A DNA stretch of 64,000 nucleotides from Bifidobacterium tissieri. GTDB lineage: Bacteria; Actinomycetota; Actinomycetes; Actinomycetales; Bifidobacteriaceae. The stretch spans positions 341,493 to 405,492 of the forward strand of contig NZ_MWWV01000004.1 of the NCBI RefSeq assembly GCF_002259645.1, in the 5' to 3' direction. Of this stretch, positions 37,290-46,414 are shown one piece after another (the first letter of the stretch is position 1; each line of letters begins with the position of its first letter). A program made the position numbers and the translations under genes. The notes under the pieces were generated by a model that saw only the letters and a list, made by a program, of their open reading frames with translations, was not told the origin of the DNA and did not search any database.

Positions 37290-38588
37290 TCATTTGGTGC
37301 CGTTAAGGGCCTTCGGATTAAAACGCGGATCCGGAATCTCGTGGTTTCGAATGAATTTCATGGCACACAGTGCAGTGACGAGCGAGAGCACGAGCACACC
37401 GACGAGAATCCACAGCAGCAATGACGGCGAATATGCCATCAGGGACGGAGTGACGAATCCGAAGATCGCGGTGAGGAATCGCACGATCGCATAGGTGAAT
37501 CCGGTGGCCGTGGCGCGCGCATTGGCGGGGAACAGCTGCTGACTCCAGATCTTGTAGATGGGTTCGCCATGCAGGGTGTTGGTGATTGAGTAGATCACAT
37601 AGCAGATGGTGAACACCATCCACTGTCCACCGGCGAACGCGGACACCACCCAGGAGAGGATGCCGCACGTCACACCCACGATCATGACAATGTAGCGCTT
37701 GGATGTGTCGGCGAACCGCACGAACACCGCGTAGGTGGTGATGATGGCAAGTACGTTGGCGATGAATCCAACGGCCGTGGCATAGGACTGGCTACGACCG
37801 CCGATGGTGACCATGAAATAGGTTTGGAACGAACCCCACGTGTTGGCCGAGAGATTCCACATCAGGTAGTACACGGTGAGGAAGATCAGCGGAACAAGGA
37901 AACGCTTGTTACCCAGCAGTCCACTGAGCGGATACGCCTTGTCTCCATTGCCACCGTGCGCCGCGTTCTCAGCCGCGTTTTCAGCCAGCAGTTCGTCTTC
38001 AAGCACCTTGAAACTCGGCATAGCGATACGGACGAGCCACGTGATCAAGGCGATCAACGCGATCAGTCCGAACATGACATAAATGCCCGCATAACCGATG
38101 CCTGCCACCAGGAATCCCACGCCTTGAGGAATCACGATGCCGCCCAGCCAGAACAGCTCGGTGGACGAAATGATCTTGCCTTGGAACCGTTCAGGAACGC
38201 GTTCGGATATCACGGCCAGCGATGTGGGAAGGTCCGCGCCTGATGCCAGACCGACGATCACAATGCCAGCGACCAGCACTGCGAGGTTGGGCGCGAACGC
38301 CACGACAAGCGCGCCGATCACCACAAACAGAATATCGAGGTTGAAGACCATCACGCGTCCAAACCTGTCGGACAGTCGTCCTCCGAAGAAGGACCCGACC
38401 GCCACACTCAGTGTGAGGATGGTGCTCAATGCACCCACCCACCAGGTATTCATGGAGAATCGCTCGGTCCACAGCGGCAGAGCGATGCCGGCAGAGATCA
38501 GAATGGCCGCATCCAGATACGAGGCCATGGATGCGTTGATGGAGAGTTTCCAATATCGAGGGTCCAATTTCACCGGTGTGTTTGTCAT
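37290..38588 (-). CDS. MFS transporter, probable rhamnoside/sugar porter
   Basis: 432 residues with about 12 helices. MFS signatures GGRLSDRFGRVMVF between helices 2 and 3 and PERFQGKIIS after helix 4 place it in the sugar-porter-like group. Start at ATG 38588 with AGGAG upstream. Lies 43 bp upstream of the rhamnosidase gene and is likely co-transcribed with it, so it may import an intact rhamnosylated compound for cytoplasmic hydrolysis. Confidence 0.88.
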   Translation of the reverse strand: MTNTPVKLDPRYWKLSINASMASYLDAAILISAGIALPLWTERFSMNTWWVGALSTILTLSVAVGSFFGGRLSDRFGRVMVFNLDILFVVIGALVVAFAPNLAVLVAGIVIVGLASGADLPTSLAVISERVPERFQGKIISSTELFWLGGIVIPQGVGFLVAGIGYAGIYVMFGLIALIALITWLVRIAMPSFKVLEDELLAENAAENAAHGGNGDKAYPLSGLLGNKRFLVPLIFLTVYYLMWNLSANTWGSFQTYFMVTIGGRSQSYATAVGFIANVLAIITTYAVFVRFADTSKRYIVMIVGVTCGILSWVVSAFAGGQWMVFTICYVIYSITNTLHGEPIYKIWSQQLFPANARATATGFTYAIVRFLTAIFGFVTPSLMAYSPSLLLWILVGVLVLSLVTALCAMKFIRNHEIPDPRFNPKALNGTK

Positions 38589-38681
38589 TTCCGCTCCTTC
38601 GCGTTGGCGTGCAGTACATCCGGCAGGGTCGAACAACATCGTCTTCCCCCTTCACCTGTCATCACTGTTCAAGATGAAGTT

Positions 38682-38737
38682 GTTTGAAATCATATCGACA
38701 TTTTATTGAAATTGTCAAATCTTGGTTTGAAATTTCA
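38682..38737. promoter_or_regulatory. candidate LacI-type operator sites
   Basis: The divergent spacer holds TTTGAAATC near 38685, TTGAAATTGTCAA (38706-38718) and TTTGAAATTTCA with a perfect TGAAATTTCA core (38728-38737). Their spacing and shared TTGAAAT half-site suggest binding of the adjacent LacI regulator. Untested. Confidence 0.45.
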
Positions 38738-38835
38738 TTTCATTGCCATAGCACCCTCGCGAAATCACAGAACCATGCACTTCTCCTGTACTATGGAATC
38801 CAGTATTTTCAAGGCAACAAAGGATACGAAAGCCC

Positions 38836-39915
38836 ATGGCACAAACCAGCGAACACGGCAACGATCAGCCCAACACCACGCCACGGCATCGCCCCAACGT
38901 CACCGATGTCGCCACGCTGGCCAACGTATCCATCGGCACAGTTTCAAATTATTTCAATTACCCGGATCGCGTTTCGGATCTCATGAAACAGCGCGTCGAA
39001 CAAGCCATCGAACAACTGGGATACCGCCGCAGGCAATCCGAAACGCCGACCGTCAAGCGCAAACCCATCGTGCCGTTCATCATGTCCAGCGTGGAGAACT
39101 CCATCTACACCTCAATCTTCCAAGGCGCCCAGGAGGTCCTTAACGACAACGGCATGATTCTCATGGCGTCGAACTCCCTCACCGACGAAACGGAACAGCG
39201 TCGCCTGATCGACGCATTCCTTTCGCTGCCGGTATCGGGATTACTGCTCAGCACATCGCGCGATTCGTCCGAGGACATCAGCAGAATCCAAAGCCACGAT
39301 ATCCCCGTCGTCGTAGTCGACCACGTGGAACGCACAGACGACATATCCTGCTGCAACGTGGCCGAAGACAATACGCAAGGCGGATACCTTGCGGCAACAC
39401 ACCTCATCGAGCAAGGATGCCACACCATCATCTACGCCGGACACGGATTCGAATTCCAACCCGTCGAAGAGCGTTACGAAGGCATCGGACGCGCGGTACG
39501 ACGAGCCCCCAACACCACTCTGGAATTCCTCGACTCCCAAGGATTCCTGTTTGAAGACGGCCTCGATCTGGGACACCGCCTATCCGAACGGTACGCCAGC
39601 CACGACAACGCCGATCACAGCACCGACGAACACCACCCAATCGGCATCATCTGCTGCTCCGACGCCGTGGCCAATGGCATCATCGAAGCGCTCGCCAATC
39701 GCATTCCCCACGACTTCCTTGTCGCAGGAACGGAAAACAACACCTTCGCCGAACGCGGACCGATACGGCTGACGACCGTCAACAATCCCGGCGAAGACAT
39801 GGGCCGGCGCGCCGCGCGACTATTACTCGATGAGATCCGCAATCCCGACGAGCACATTCATTCCACCGTGCTCTGCCCGCCCACAATCACACTTCGAGAA
39901 TCCACGATCAGATAG
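38836..39915 (+). CDS. LacI family transcriptional regulator
   Basis: 359 residues: N-terminal LacI helix-turn-helix (NVTDVATLANVSIGTVSNYFNYPDRVSDLMKQRVEQAIEQLGY) and a periplasmic-binding-like effector domain (about 80-350). The hinge region follows the usual pattern. Divergent from the MFS-rhamnosidase pair, which it presumably represses until rhamnose or a rhamnoside is present. Confidence 0.93.
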   Translation: MAQTSEHGNDQPNTTPRHRPNVTDVATLANVSIGTVSNYFNYPDRVSDLMKQRVEQAIEQLGYRRRQSETPTVKRKPIVPFIMSSVENSIYTSIFQGAQEVLNDNGMILMASNSLTDETEQRRLIDAFLSLPVSGLLLSTSRDSSEDISRIQSHDIPVVVVDHVERTDDISCCNVAEDNTQGGYLAATHLIEQGCHTIIYAGHGFEFQPVEERYEGIGRAVRRAPNTTLEFLDSQGFLFEDGLDLGHRLSERYASHDNADHSTDEHHPIGIICCSDAVANGIIEALANRIPHDFLVAGTENNTFAERGPIRLTTVNNPGEDMGRRAARLLLDEIRNPDEHIHSTVLCPPTITLRESTIR

Positions 39916-39916
39916 T

Positions 39917-39956
39917 ATCTTGGCCGGCTGCAACGCACACTGCAACCGGCCAAGAT
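39917..39956. terminator. bidirectional terminator between lacI-type and semialdehyde dehydrogenase genes
   Basis: ATCTTGGCCGG and CCGGCCAAGAT pair perfectly, with an inner TGCA/TGCA pair, right after the LacI stop and 40 bp beyond the dehydrogenase stop. No strong U-run on either strand. Confidence 0.65.
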
Positions 39957-39995
39957 TCTGCACTCACACCCAAGCAAACGACAACACAAGCAAAC

Positions 39996-41348
39996 CTAGA
40001 ACCGGCCCACCGCGTTGGTGCAGACGAGCTTGAGGTTCACGAACTCGCCCATGCCGAGCGATCCGAGCTCACGGCCGAATCCGGAGTTCTTCACGCCGCC
40101 GAACGGCAGTTCGCACGAGTCGGCGCCGACCTCGTTGATATAGGTCATGCCGGTCTCCAGTTCGTCGGCGATGCGCTCGCCCTGTTCCTCATCGGTGGTG
40201 AACACGTAGGAGCCGAGGCCGAACGACGTGTCGTTGGCGAGCGCCACGGCCTCCTCCTCGCTGGACACCCGGTAGAACTGGGCGACCGGTCCGAAGAATT
40301 CCTCGTAGCGCACGGGGGAATCTTCGGGGATGTTCGTGAGAATGGTGGGCTTGAAGAACGCTCCGTCGTTCCTGCCGTCGCCGTATTCGAGGGTGGCACC
40401 AGCTTCCACGGCGCGGGCGACCTGTTCGGCGAGGCGCTCGGCGGCTGCCTCGGAGCACAGCGGGGCGAGTTCCACGGTCGCCGACGCCTTCTTGAACTTG
40501 TCGAGGAATTCGTCGTACAGGGAGTCGATCACGATGAATCGCTTGGAGCCGTTGCACACCTGACCACAGTTCTCGTAGCGTCCGGCCACGGCGGCTTCGA
40601 CCACGGCGTCCATGTCGTTCGTGCTGAGCAGGATGAACGGATCGCTGCCGCCGAGCTCGCACACCACTTTCTTGAGTGCCTTGCCGGCTTCGGATGCGAC
40701 CGCGGTGCCGGCACGTTCGGATCCAGTGAGGGAGACGCCGCGCACGCGGGGGTCGGCGATGATGTCGGCGGCCTGCTCGTTGGTGGCGTACACCTTGGAG
40801 TATGCGCCTTCCGGGAAGCCTGCGTCGAGGAAGATCCGTTCCATGGCTTCGGCGGACTTGGGGCATAGCGGTGCGTGCTTGAGGATGATCGTGTTGCCGA
40901 GCATGAGGTTGGGGCCGGCGAAGCGCGCCACCTGATAGTACGGGTAGTTCCACGGCATGATGCCAAGCAACGGTCCGACTGACTTGTGTCGAATCACCGC
41001 AGAGCCCTCCGCCTCGCGCTTGATCGGCGTATCGGCCATGAATGCCGGGCCGTTGTCCGCGTAGTACCGGTAGATGGCGGAGGAGAACTCCACCTCCACT
41101 CGGCATTCGTCGAGTTTCTTGCCCATTTCGTGGTTGATGATCTCGGCGAGTTCGTCTTCGCGTTCAAGATACAGGTCGGCCACTTTACGCAGCAGTTCCG
41201 CGCGCTCCTCGGCGATGGACGTCTTGCCCCAGGTGGCGTAGGCCTCCTGCGCCTTATCCACGGTTGCGGCAATCTGTTCGTCGGTGAACGTTTCGTAGGT
41301 CTCCTCGACCTCGCCGGTGGCCGGGTTCGTTACCGCATACATGCTCAT
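39996..41348 (-). CDS. gabD: NAD(P)-dependent succinic (or 4-amino-) semialdehyde dehydrogenase
   Basis: 450-residue aldehyde dehydrogenase. Catalytic Glu 231 (CELGGSDPFIL) and nucleophile Cys 265 (NCGQVCNGSKRF) are present, with the cofactor region MPWNYPYYQ. Length and motif resemble succinate-semialdehyde dehydrogenases of the YneI/Sad group. The start at 41348 has AGGAG five bases upstream; the longer frame lacks a ribosome site. In this window it could oxidise succinic semialdehyde to succinate or 4-aminobutanal to GABA; sequence alone does not decide. Confidence 0.85.
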   Translation of the reverse strand: MSMYAVTNPATGEVEETYETFTDEQIAATVDKAQEAYATWGKTSIAEERAELLRKVADLYLEREDELAEIINHEMGKKLDECRVEVEFSSAIYRYYADNGPAFMADTPIKREAEGSAVIRHKSVGPLLGIMPWNYPYYQVARFAGPNLMLGNTIILKHAPLCPKSAEAMERIFLDAGFPEGAYSKVYATNEQAADIIADPRVRGVSLTGSERAGTAVASEAGKALKKVVCELGGSDPFILLSTNDMDAVVEAAVAGRYENCGQVCNGSKRFIVIDSLYDEFLDKFKKASATVELAPLCSEAAAERLAEQVARAVEAGATLEYGDGRNDGAFFKPTILTNIPEDSPVRYEEFFGPVAQFYRVSSEEEAVALANDTSFGLGSYVFTTDEEQGERIADELETGMTYINEVGADSCELPFGGVKNSGFGRELGSLGMGEFVNLKLVCTNAVGRF

Positions 41349-41602
41349 GTCGACTCCTTTCGCGCCATGACGCGTGCCTGACGACCGGTCATGACAAATG
41401 ATTCGCGATTCGTTGCTGGAATCCAGTTGTATGCTCACTTGGTTTCGATTTCGTTATCGTTATACGAGATTTATTTTCTTATTCGAAACAATATAGCGAT
41501 TGCCATTCGTAAACCGAATATCAATCGCCGTGTTGAGTGCAAACCAATCGTTGACCGAAAGCGAACCGCCGGCCGGCCCCAAACCGCCCTTACCGTTGCA
41601 GG
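41349..41602. other. spacer between gabD-like gene and IS607 tnpB
   Basis: AT-rich near 41430-41520, with GTTTCGAT and ATTCGAAAC inverted about 41440-41490 that could be a regulator site for the dehydrogenase gene. The right end of the IS607 element and any TnpB-associated guide RNA should start here, downstream of tnpB on the minus strand. IS607 elements have no terminal inverted repeats, so the edge is not visible. Confidence 0.4.
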
Positions 41603-42904
41603 CTAGTTTGTTTTAGCTTGCAGAACGCTCTTGCGAGTGTTCGCTCCAAGTCTCACGCCGTGTGTGCGGCTGCTTGGTTCACGTTTCACTGCGGATTGCC
41701 CGCCACCCCGGAGGGTGGCGGGTCTTACGCCCGCTCCACGTGCGTTTAGGGTCTCCGGGGCACTCCCGGCGACCTTGATGTTGATCGCGGCGTTGAGGTC
41801 GCGGTCGATGATGAGACCGCACCCGTCGCAATGGTAGACACGCTCATTGAGGGAGAGTTTGGCTTTCACTTTCCCGCAGTTCGAGCAACGCTTGCTTGAC
41901 GGATACCAGCGGTCGATGACGTGCAGTCGAGTGCCGGTGCGTGCGGTCTTGTATTCCAGTTGGCGGCGCAGCTCGAAGAACGACGCGTCCATGATCGCCT
42001 TGGCGAGCCGATGGTTCCTGACCATGCCGTTCACGTTCAGGTCCTCGATGCAGATGTCCGAATACGTGACGGCGAGCCGTGTGGTGAGCTTGTCCAGCAG
42101 GTCGCGCCTCTGGTTGGCGACGCGCGCGTGCAGACGCGAGACCCGTTCGCGCGCCCTATGGCGGCGGTTCGAGCCTTTCGTCTTGCGGGACAACGCCTTC
42201 TGCGCGTGTTTCAACCGGCGTTCGCCCATGTTGAGCGTGCGCGGGTTGGCGATCATGGTGCCGTCCGACAATACGGCCAGTGTCCTGACTCCCAGATCGA
42301 TGCCGACCGCGCCGCCCTTGGATGGGATGGTCGGCGTGGGGTCGGCGCGTTCCACGGTCAGCGAGGCATGCCAGCGTCCCGCGTGTCGGCTGACGGTCAT
42401 GCGCAGCACCCGAGCGCCGCCGACGCGGGCGGTGACGTTCTCCATGCAGTGCACGCGGCCAATCCTCGGTAATTTAAGTGCGTTCGCGTCACCGTCGATC
42501 AGACCGTATGAGCCGGTCGTGTACGCGAACCGGGGTGTCGTCCGATTCCTCGCCCTGAACTTGGGGAAGCCGACGCGACGGCCTTTGCGTCGTCCCTTCC
42601 GGCTTTTCGACCAGTTCATGAGCGCGTCGGACAATGATTCCAGTCCGCTGTTGTACGCCTCCTTGCTGTTCTCCGGCCACCACGGCACACCGTTCCCGTC
42701 CACGGCCAGCGTGTTCTTGTTGGCATTCCACCAGCGTCGCAGCGCATACAGCGACCACTCCGGCTTCTCCTGCGAGTCGATCATCGTCTTGACATGGGCA
42801 AGACCTGCGTTGAATGCGAACCGTGCCGCACCCGCATGCGCGACCAACAGACGCTCCTGCACGGGGGTCGGGTCCAACGCCACCTTGACCGCCTCAAGCA
42901 TCAC
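41603..42904 (-). CDS. tnpB: IS607 accessory protein TnpB (RNA-guided nuclease family)
   Basis: 433 residues. RuvC-like active site is complete: Asp 203 (GIDLGVRTLA), Glu 287 (CIEDLNVNGM) and Asp 369 (IIDRDLNAAIN), with an intervening zinc ribbon, Cys 340, 343, 359 and 362. A basic N-terminal half (KSRKGRRKGRRVGFPKFRAR) binds RNA/DNA in this family. TnpB cuts DNA next to a short target motif using a guide RNA derived from the element's right end. Starts inside the tnpA 3' end (11-bp overlap). Confidence 0.92.
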   Translation of the reverse strand: MMLEAVKVALDPTPVQERLLVAHAGAARFAFNAGLAHVKTMIDSQEKPEWSLYALRRWWNANKNTLAVDGNGVPWWPENSKEAYNSGLESLSDALMNWSKSRKGRRKGRRVGFPKFRARNRTTPRFAYTTGSYGLIDGDANALKLPRIGRVHCMENVTARVGGARVLRMTVSRHAGRWHASLTVERADPTPTIPSKGGAVGIDLGVRTLAVLSDGTMIANPRTLNMGERRLKHAQKALSRKTKGSNRRHRARERVSRLHARVANQRRDLLDKLTTRLAVTYSDICIEDLNVNGMVRNHRLAKAIMDASFFELRRQLEYKTARTGTRLHVIDRWYPSSKRCSNCGKVKAKLSLNERVYHCDGCGLIIDRDLNAAINIKVAGSAPETLNARGAGVRPATLRGGGQSAVKREPSSRTHGVRLGANTRKSVLQAKTN

Positions 42905-43475
42905 GAGCCGCCTTCAACGCGGCCTCCGCCTTGTTCCGTGCGGCACGCCGACCGTAGAGGCGCGCGCAGAACGAGGTCAGCACCTCGGTCATGTCACGCA
43001 CCAGATCATCATCCAGCTCCGTGTCATCCACGACGATCAGCCGTCGTCCCGCCGCCTTCAACGCGCTTTCGACCAGTCCCGCGTTCATGCGGGCAAGACG
43101 GTCGCGATGCTCCACGATGATCATGCCCACGGTCGGGTCCGCGAGGATGCGGTTCAATTTGCGCCGCCTGTCGTTCATGCCCGAACCTGTCTCCGTGACC
43201 ACCTCCGGGGATTCGACGCCCATGTTGATGGCGAACGCCTTCAACCGGTCCGCCTGACGTTGCAAATCCGTCTTCTGGTCGGCGGAGGAGACCCGCGCAT
43301 AGCAGACGGTGCGGTTGCCTACGGCGGGGACGGCGGGGGTCTCGTATTTCGGGTCGTGGATGAGCCAAACGCTCCCCGACCGCTCGAACGGGACGGGCAT
43401 ACGATTCTCACGACACCACTTCCACACCGTCTGCTCGTTCAAACCCTCACGAGCCGCCCATTCCTTTGCACGCAT
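42894..43475 (-). CDS. tnpA: IS607 transposase TnpA (serine recombinase)
   Basis: 193 residues from the ATG at 43475. An N-terminal MerR-like DNA-binding helix (RAKEWAAREGLNEQTVWKWCRENRMPVP) is joined to a serine-resolvase domain with the catalytic Ser in VCYARVSSADQKTDLQRQ and the conserved EHRDRLAR region. The domain order is the reverse of classical resolvases, which is diagnostic for IS607. Moves the element by a circular intermediate. Confidence 0.92.
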   Translation of the reverse strand: MRAKEWAAREGLNEQTVWKWCRENRMPVPFERSGSVWLIHDPKYETPAVPAVGNRTVCYARVSSADQKTDLQRQADRLKAFAINMGVESPEVVTETGSGMNDRRRKLNRILADPTVGMIIVEHRDRLARMNAGLVESALKAAGRRLIVVDDTELDDDLVRDMTEVLTSFCARLYGRRAARNKAEAALKAARDA

Positions 43476-43512
43476 GACACAATCATAACACACCAAAACA
43501 AGGAAAAACAAA

Positions 43513-45147
43513 TCAACACAGCATCAGGTGACAGCCCTTTTCGGGGAAGCGGGTGAATTTGCAGGCGAACCAGAGTTCGGCGGTCGTCTGCGGGTCGGTG
43601 AGGTCCACGGATAGCGCCTTGGCGATCTGGGTCATGTATTTGGTCACCGTATGGCGGTGGATGCCCAGCGTTCGGGACACCTCCTCGGTTTTACCGCGGC
43701 ACTGCAGCCAAGTGCGCAGTACATCCACGGCATGCAGACTCATGCCGTCCGGCTCACCCCAGTCGTCGGGCTGCACGGACGCCGGGGAACCATCACGCCC
43801 ACCGTGCGGCCCCACGGACAGATTGAACACCAGCGACGATATCGGAGCGAGTTTCAGATCGGCGAAGGCGCGCATCCTCGACGGCTCCACCATGCCCTCC
43901 AATGATCCCGCGCCCTCACGCTGCCCATATCGCAATGACTGCAGGCCCGACGTCATGGCCTCGGACGCCGCCTGATACGCCTCATGTCGAGCCCTCGGCA
44001 GATCCCTCCAAATGCATCCCGACGACAATCCGACGATCACACGGGAGTCACGGAGCAGACCCTCCACCCACTCCCCCACGTTCGACTGGGAAACCACCAC
44101 CCATAGGTCGTTCTCGATCATGCCGAACACTGCGGGATTCATGTTCTTGGCCAAGGATTTGCGGAACGGTTCGAACAGGCGCTGTGCAGCCTCCAACGCC
44201 TCCTGCTCCCCGGTGACGCGCAGCACGGTCAACGGTTCGGCAGGCATGCCATCCCACAGATCGGAGGCGTACGGACGCACGAGTTCGGCACCGCCCTCCA
44301 GGCACTGCCGCATCATGGCCGCACGCAACCGGCCCAGCGCGCGATTCGCGTCGGCCGAACCGCTGATGGCCAGCGACAGCAACGCCGCCGCCTGCGCCGC
44401 CAACGGATGGTCAAGCGTACCCTTCTCACCACGATGGCCGGCGACCAGATACCCCAGGGTCTGACCGGTCGGAGACGCGATGTGAAACGCGGCGATGTCA
44501 TAGCCGCGCATGGCCACGAACTTCGCCTCGCCAAGCACACTGAACGTCAACGCATCACCAAGAGCGCTCATTTCGACAGGCAGGAACCGATGCGACGATT
44601 CGATCACCGTGCCCGCCGGATTCAACAACGCCGCCCAACCGCCGATCAGCTCGGCGGTCTTCGACACGATCGTGCTCACCGGATCGAGCGTATGCACCGA
44701 GCGCAGCAACTGCTGCTGATTGCGATACAATCTGGCGAACCCCTGCTGCTTGTCGTCGGCGATACCACGGGAGATGGTTTTCGTGATTGCGATGAACGAC
44801 ACCTCCAACGGCACGGAGAACAGCGGGATCTCACTCGCCTCACACTGCCGGACCAGCCATTCGGGAATGGCCGCATGATGCACGCCCACGCCGAATCCAA
44901 TGCCACGGATGCCGCATTTCGCCAGCCGGTCCGCATACAAACGAAAATCCTCCCCCGGATCATCCTCGGGCATAAGCAATCCGGTGAGCAGCAACAGCTC
45001 GCCACCTTCCAGATATGGCGTAGGATCGGCGGATTCCGAGGAATGCACCCACGAGATCGGCGTATCCAAACATCCCGCAGCCCCCTCCACCACAAGGGAA
45101 AGATGCAGGGATCGTTGTTTCAGCAAGGCATTCACGGTGATCGACAT
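43513..45147 (-). CDS. PucR family transcriptional regulator
   Basis: 544 residues: N-terminal PucR domain (about 1-120, HLSLVVEGAAGCLDTPISWVHSSE), a central variable domain, a GGDEF-like fold (about 290-400) and a C-terminal helix-turn-helix (VDVLRTWLQCRGKTEEVSRTLGIHRHTVTKYMTQIAKAL). Family members control purine, proline or GABA/polyamine use. It diverges from the nitrilase-puuP-gabT-4hbD run and probably activates it. The last residues (PEKGCHLMLC) lie against the IS607 element and may have been replaced by its insertion. Confidence 0.9.
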   Translation of the reverse strand: MSITVNALLKQRSLHLSLVVEGAAGCLDTPISWVHSSESADPTPYLEGGELLLLTGLLMPEDDPGEDFRLYADRLAKCGIRGIGFGVGVHHAAIPEWLVRQCEASEIPLFSVPLEVSFIAITKTISRGIADDKQQGFARLYRNQQQLLRSVHTLDPVSTIVSKTAELIGGWAALLNPAGTVIESSHRFLPVEMSALGDALTFSVLGEAKFVAMRGYDIAAFHIASPTGQTLGYLVAGHRGEKGTLDHPLAAQAAALLSLAISGSADANRALGRLRAAMMRQCLEGGAELVRPYASDLWDGMPAEPLTVLRVTGEQEALEAAQRLFEPFRKSLAKNMNPAVFGMIENDLWVVVSQSNVGEWVEGLLRDSRVIVGLSSGCIWRDLPRARHEAYQAASEAMTSGLQSLRYGQREGAGSLEGMVEPSRMRAFADLKLAPISSLVFNLSVGPHGGRDGSPASVQPDDWGEPDGMSLHAVDVLRTWLQCRGKTEEVSRTLGIHRHTVTKYMTQIAKALSVDLTDPQTTAELWFACKFTRFPEKGCHLMLC

Positions 45148-45379
45148 GTCTTCACCATACGCCGAAAACCGTTATTGAAGACAATTCGTCCACGATTTTC
45201 GACTATTTACTCCGTATTGTCCATAACATTCTGTTGCAACCGGTCATATCTTTGGGAACCAACGACGAACACAGACGTCGGAACACCCCCGTCGGGACTG
45301 ACGAATCCCAGTAGCGAGAACGATTTTCCCCGTTCCGCACAATCGATTCAACCCCCGACCCCAACCTAAGGAGAAGGCA
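45148..45379. promoter_or_regulatory. divergent promoter region of pucR-like and amidase genes
   Basis: 232-bp spacer with AT-rich parts; ATTG-AAGA-CAAT at about 45173-45184 and TATTGTCC near 45215 are the only repeats noticed. It must contain the promoters for the regulator and for the amidase-permease-gabT-4hbD run. Confidence 0.45.
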
Positions 45380-46273
45380 ATGACCGAGCTCAGCGCACTG
45401 ACCATCGCCATGGCTCAGTACAGCCAGCTGCCGACCGGCAAGCCCTTCGGCAGGTTCGCGAATTCCGTCCGGCACATCGTAGACGTCCATTCCACCGCAG
45501 GCGCTCGCCCCGAACTCGTGATCTTTCCCGAAATGCACCTGTTCGGCACCGGTGACCTGCCACAGGATCAGGCGCGGCGCAGCGAAATCGCCGCCGCCAC
45601 CGATTTTCACGACGAACTGACCGAGAACCTCAAGGCGCTCGCCCGGGAACTCGACATTTGGCTCATCCCCGGAACCGTTCCCGAACAGGATGGGCACGGC
45701 GGAATCTTCAACACCGCCCCCGTGTTCTCCCCGGCTGGCGAACTGGTGGCCGCCTACCGCAAGATCTGTCCGTGGCGCCCGTTCGAGCAGTACACTCCCG
45801 GCGATTCGTTCACCGTATTCGACATCCCCGGCAAGGGACGGATCGGACTGACGATCTGCTACGACGCCTGGTTCCCCGAGATTTCCCGTCAGGTGGCATG
45901 GCTCGGTGCCGACATGATCGTCAATCTGGTACGCACCACCACGCCGGACCGCCGTCAGGAACTGGTGCTGGCCCGTGCCAACGCCATCGTCAACCAGACG
46001 TTCCTGGCCAGCATCAACGCGGCGGCCCCGCAAGGCGTCGGGGAATCCGTGCTGGTGGACCCGGAAGGCAACGTCATCCGACAGATCACCGGCAGCCAGG
46101 AGGGATTGATCACCGCCACCGTGCAACTCGATCAGGTCCGGCGCATTCACCAGACCGGCACCAGCGGCACCAACAAGGTGTGGGAGCAGTTCCACCCCGG
46201 CGACACCCCGGTTCCCTTACCGCTCTATGAAGGCCGAATCGACCCGGAGCGTTGGAGCGCACCGGTCGACTAA
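45380..46273 (+). CDS. carbon-nitrogen hydrolase (nitrilase superfamily amidase)
   Basis: 297 residues, cytoplasmic. Catalytic triad Glu 51 (IFPEMHLF), Lys 128 (AYRKICPW) and Cys 160 (LTICYDAWFPE). It is distinct from the AguB enzyme in this window (different flanking residues and length). First gene of a plus-strand run with a putrescine-type permease, GABA aminotransferase and 4-hydroxybutyrate dehydrogenase. It may release an amino acid or amine from an amide before the GABA branch; exact substrate unknown. AAGGAGAAG precedes the ATG. Confidence 0.82.
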   Translation: MTELSALTIAMAQYSQLPTGKPFGRFANSVRHIVDVHSTAGARPELVIFPEMHLFGTGDLPQDQARRSEIAAATDFHDELTENLKALARELDIWLIPGTVPEQDGHGGIFNTAPVFSPAGELVAAYRKICPWRPFEQYTPGDSFTVFDIPGKGRIGLTICYDAWFPEISRQVAWLGADMIVNLVRTTTPDRRQELVLARANAIVNQTFLASINAAAPQGVGESVLVDPEGNVIRQITGSQEGLITATVQLDQVRRIHQTGTSGTNKVWEQFHPGDTPVPLPLYEGRIDPERWSAPVD

Positions 46274-46414
46274 GCCGGCCAAGACGCCCAAGCCCTGCCA
46301 TTGCTCCACAGCAAGCCCGCAATTCTCATTCTTCAATTCCATCTCTCATCCCCATATCCCGATCGCAGTATTCGCTACAACGAACCGCTCGCACAATATA
46401 GAGAGGACATCGCC

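Larger units (their letters stand above)
41603..43475 (-). mobile_element. IS607-family insertion sequence
   Basis: Two overlapping genes, a serine recombinase (tnpA) and an RNA-guided nuclease-type TnpB, in the IS607 order. Both look intact. The element separates the semialdehyde dehydrogenase gene from the pucR-like regulator and lies directly against the 3' end of the latter. True ends extend somewhat beyond the genes but cannot be fixed because the family lacks inverted repeats and target duplication. Confidence 0.88.

Noticed and set aside
41847..43556. A 569-codon plus-strand frame across the IS607 element.
   Set aside because: Antisense to tnpA and tnpB, which carry all catalytic motifs; no family features in the plus frame.
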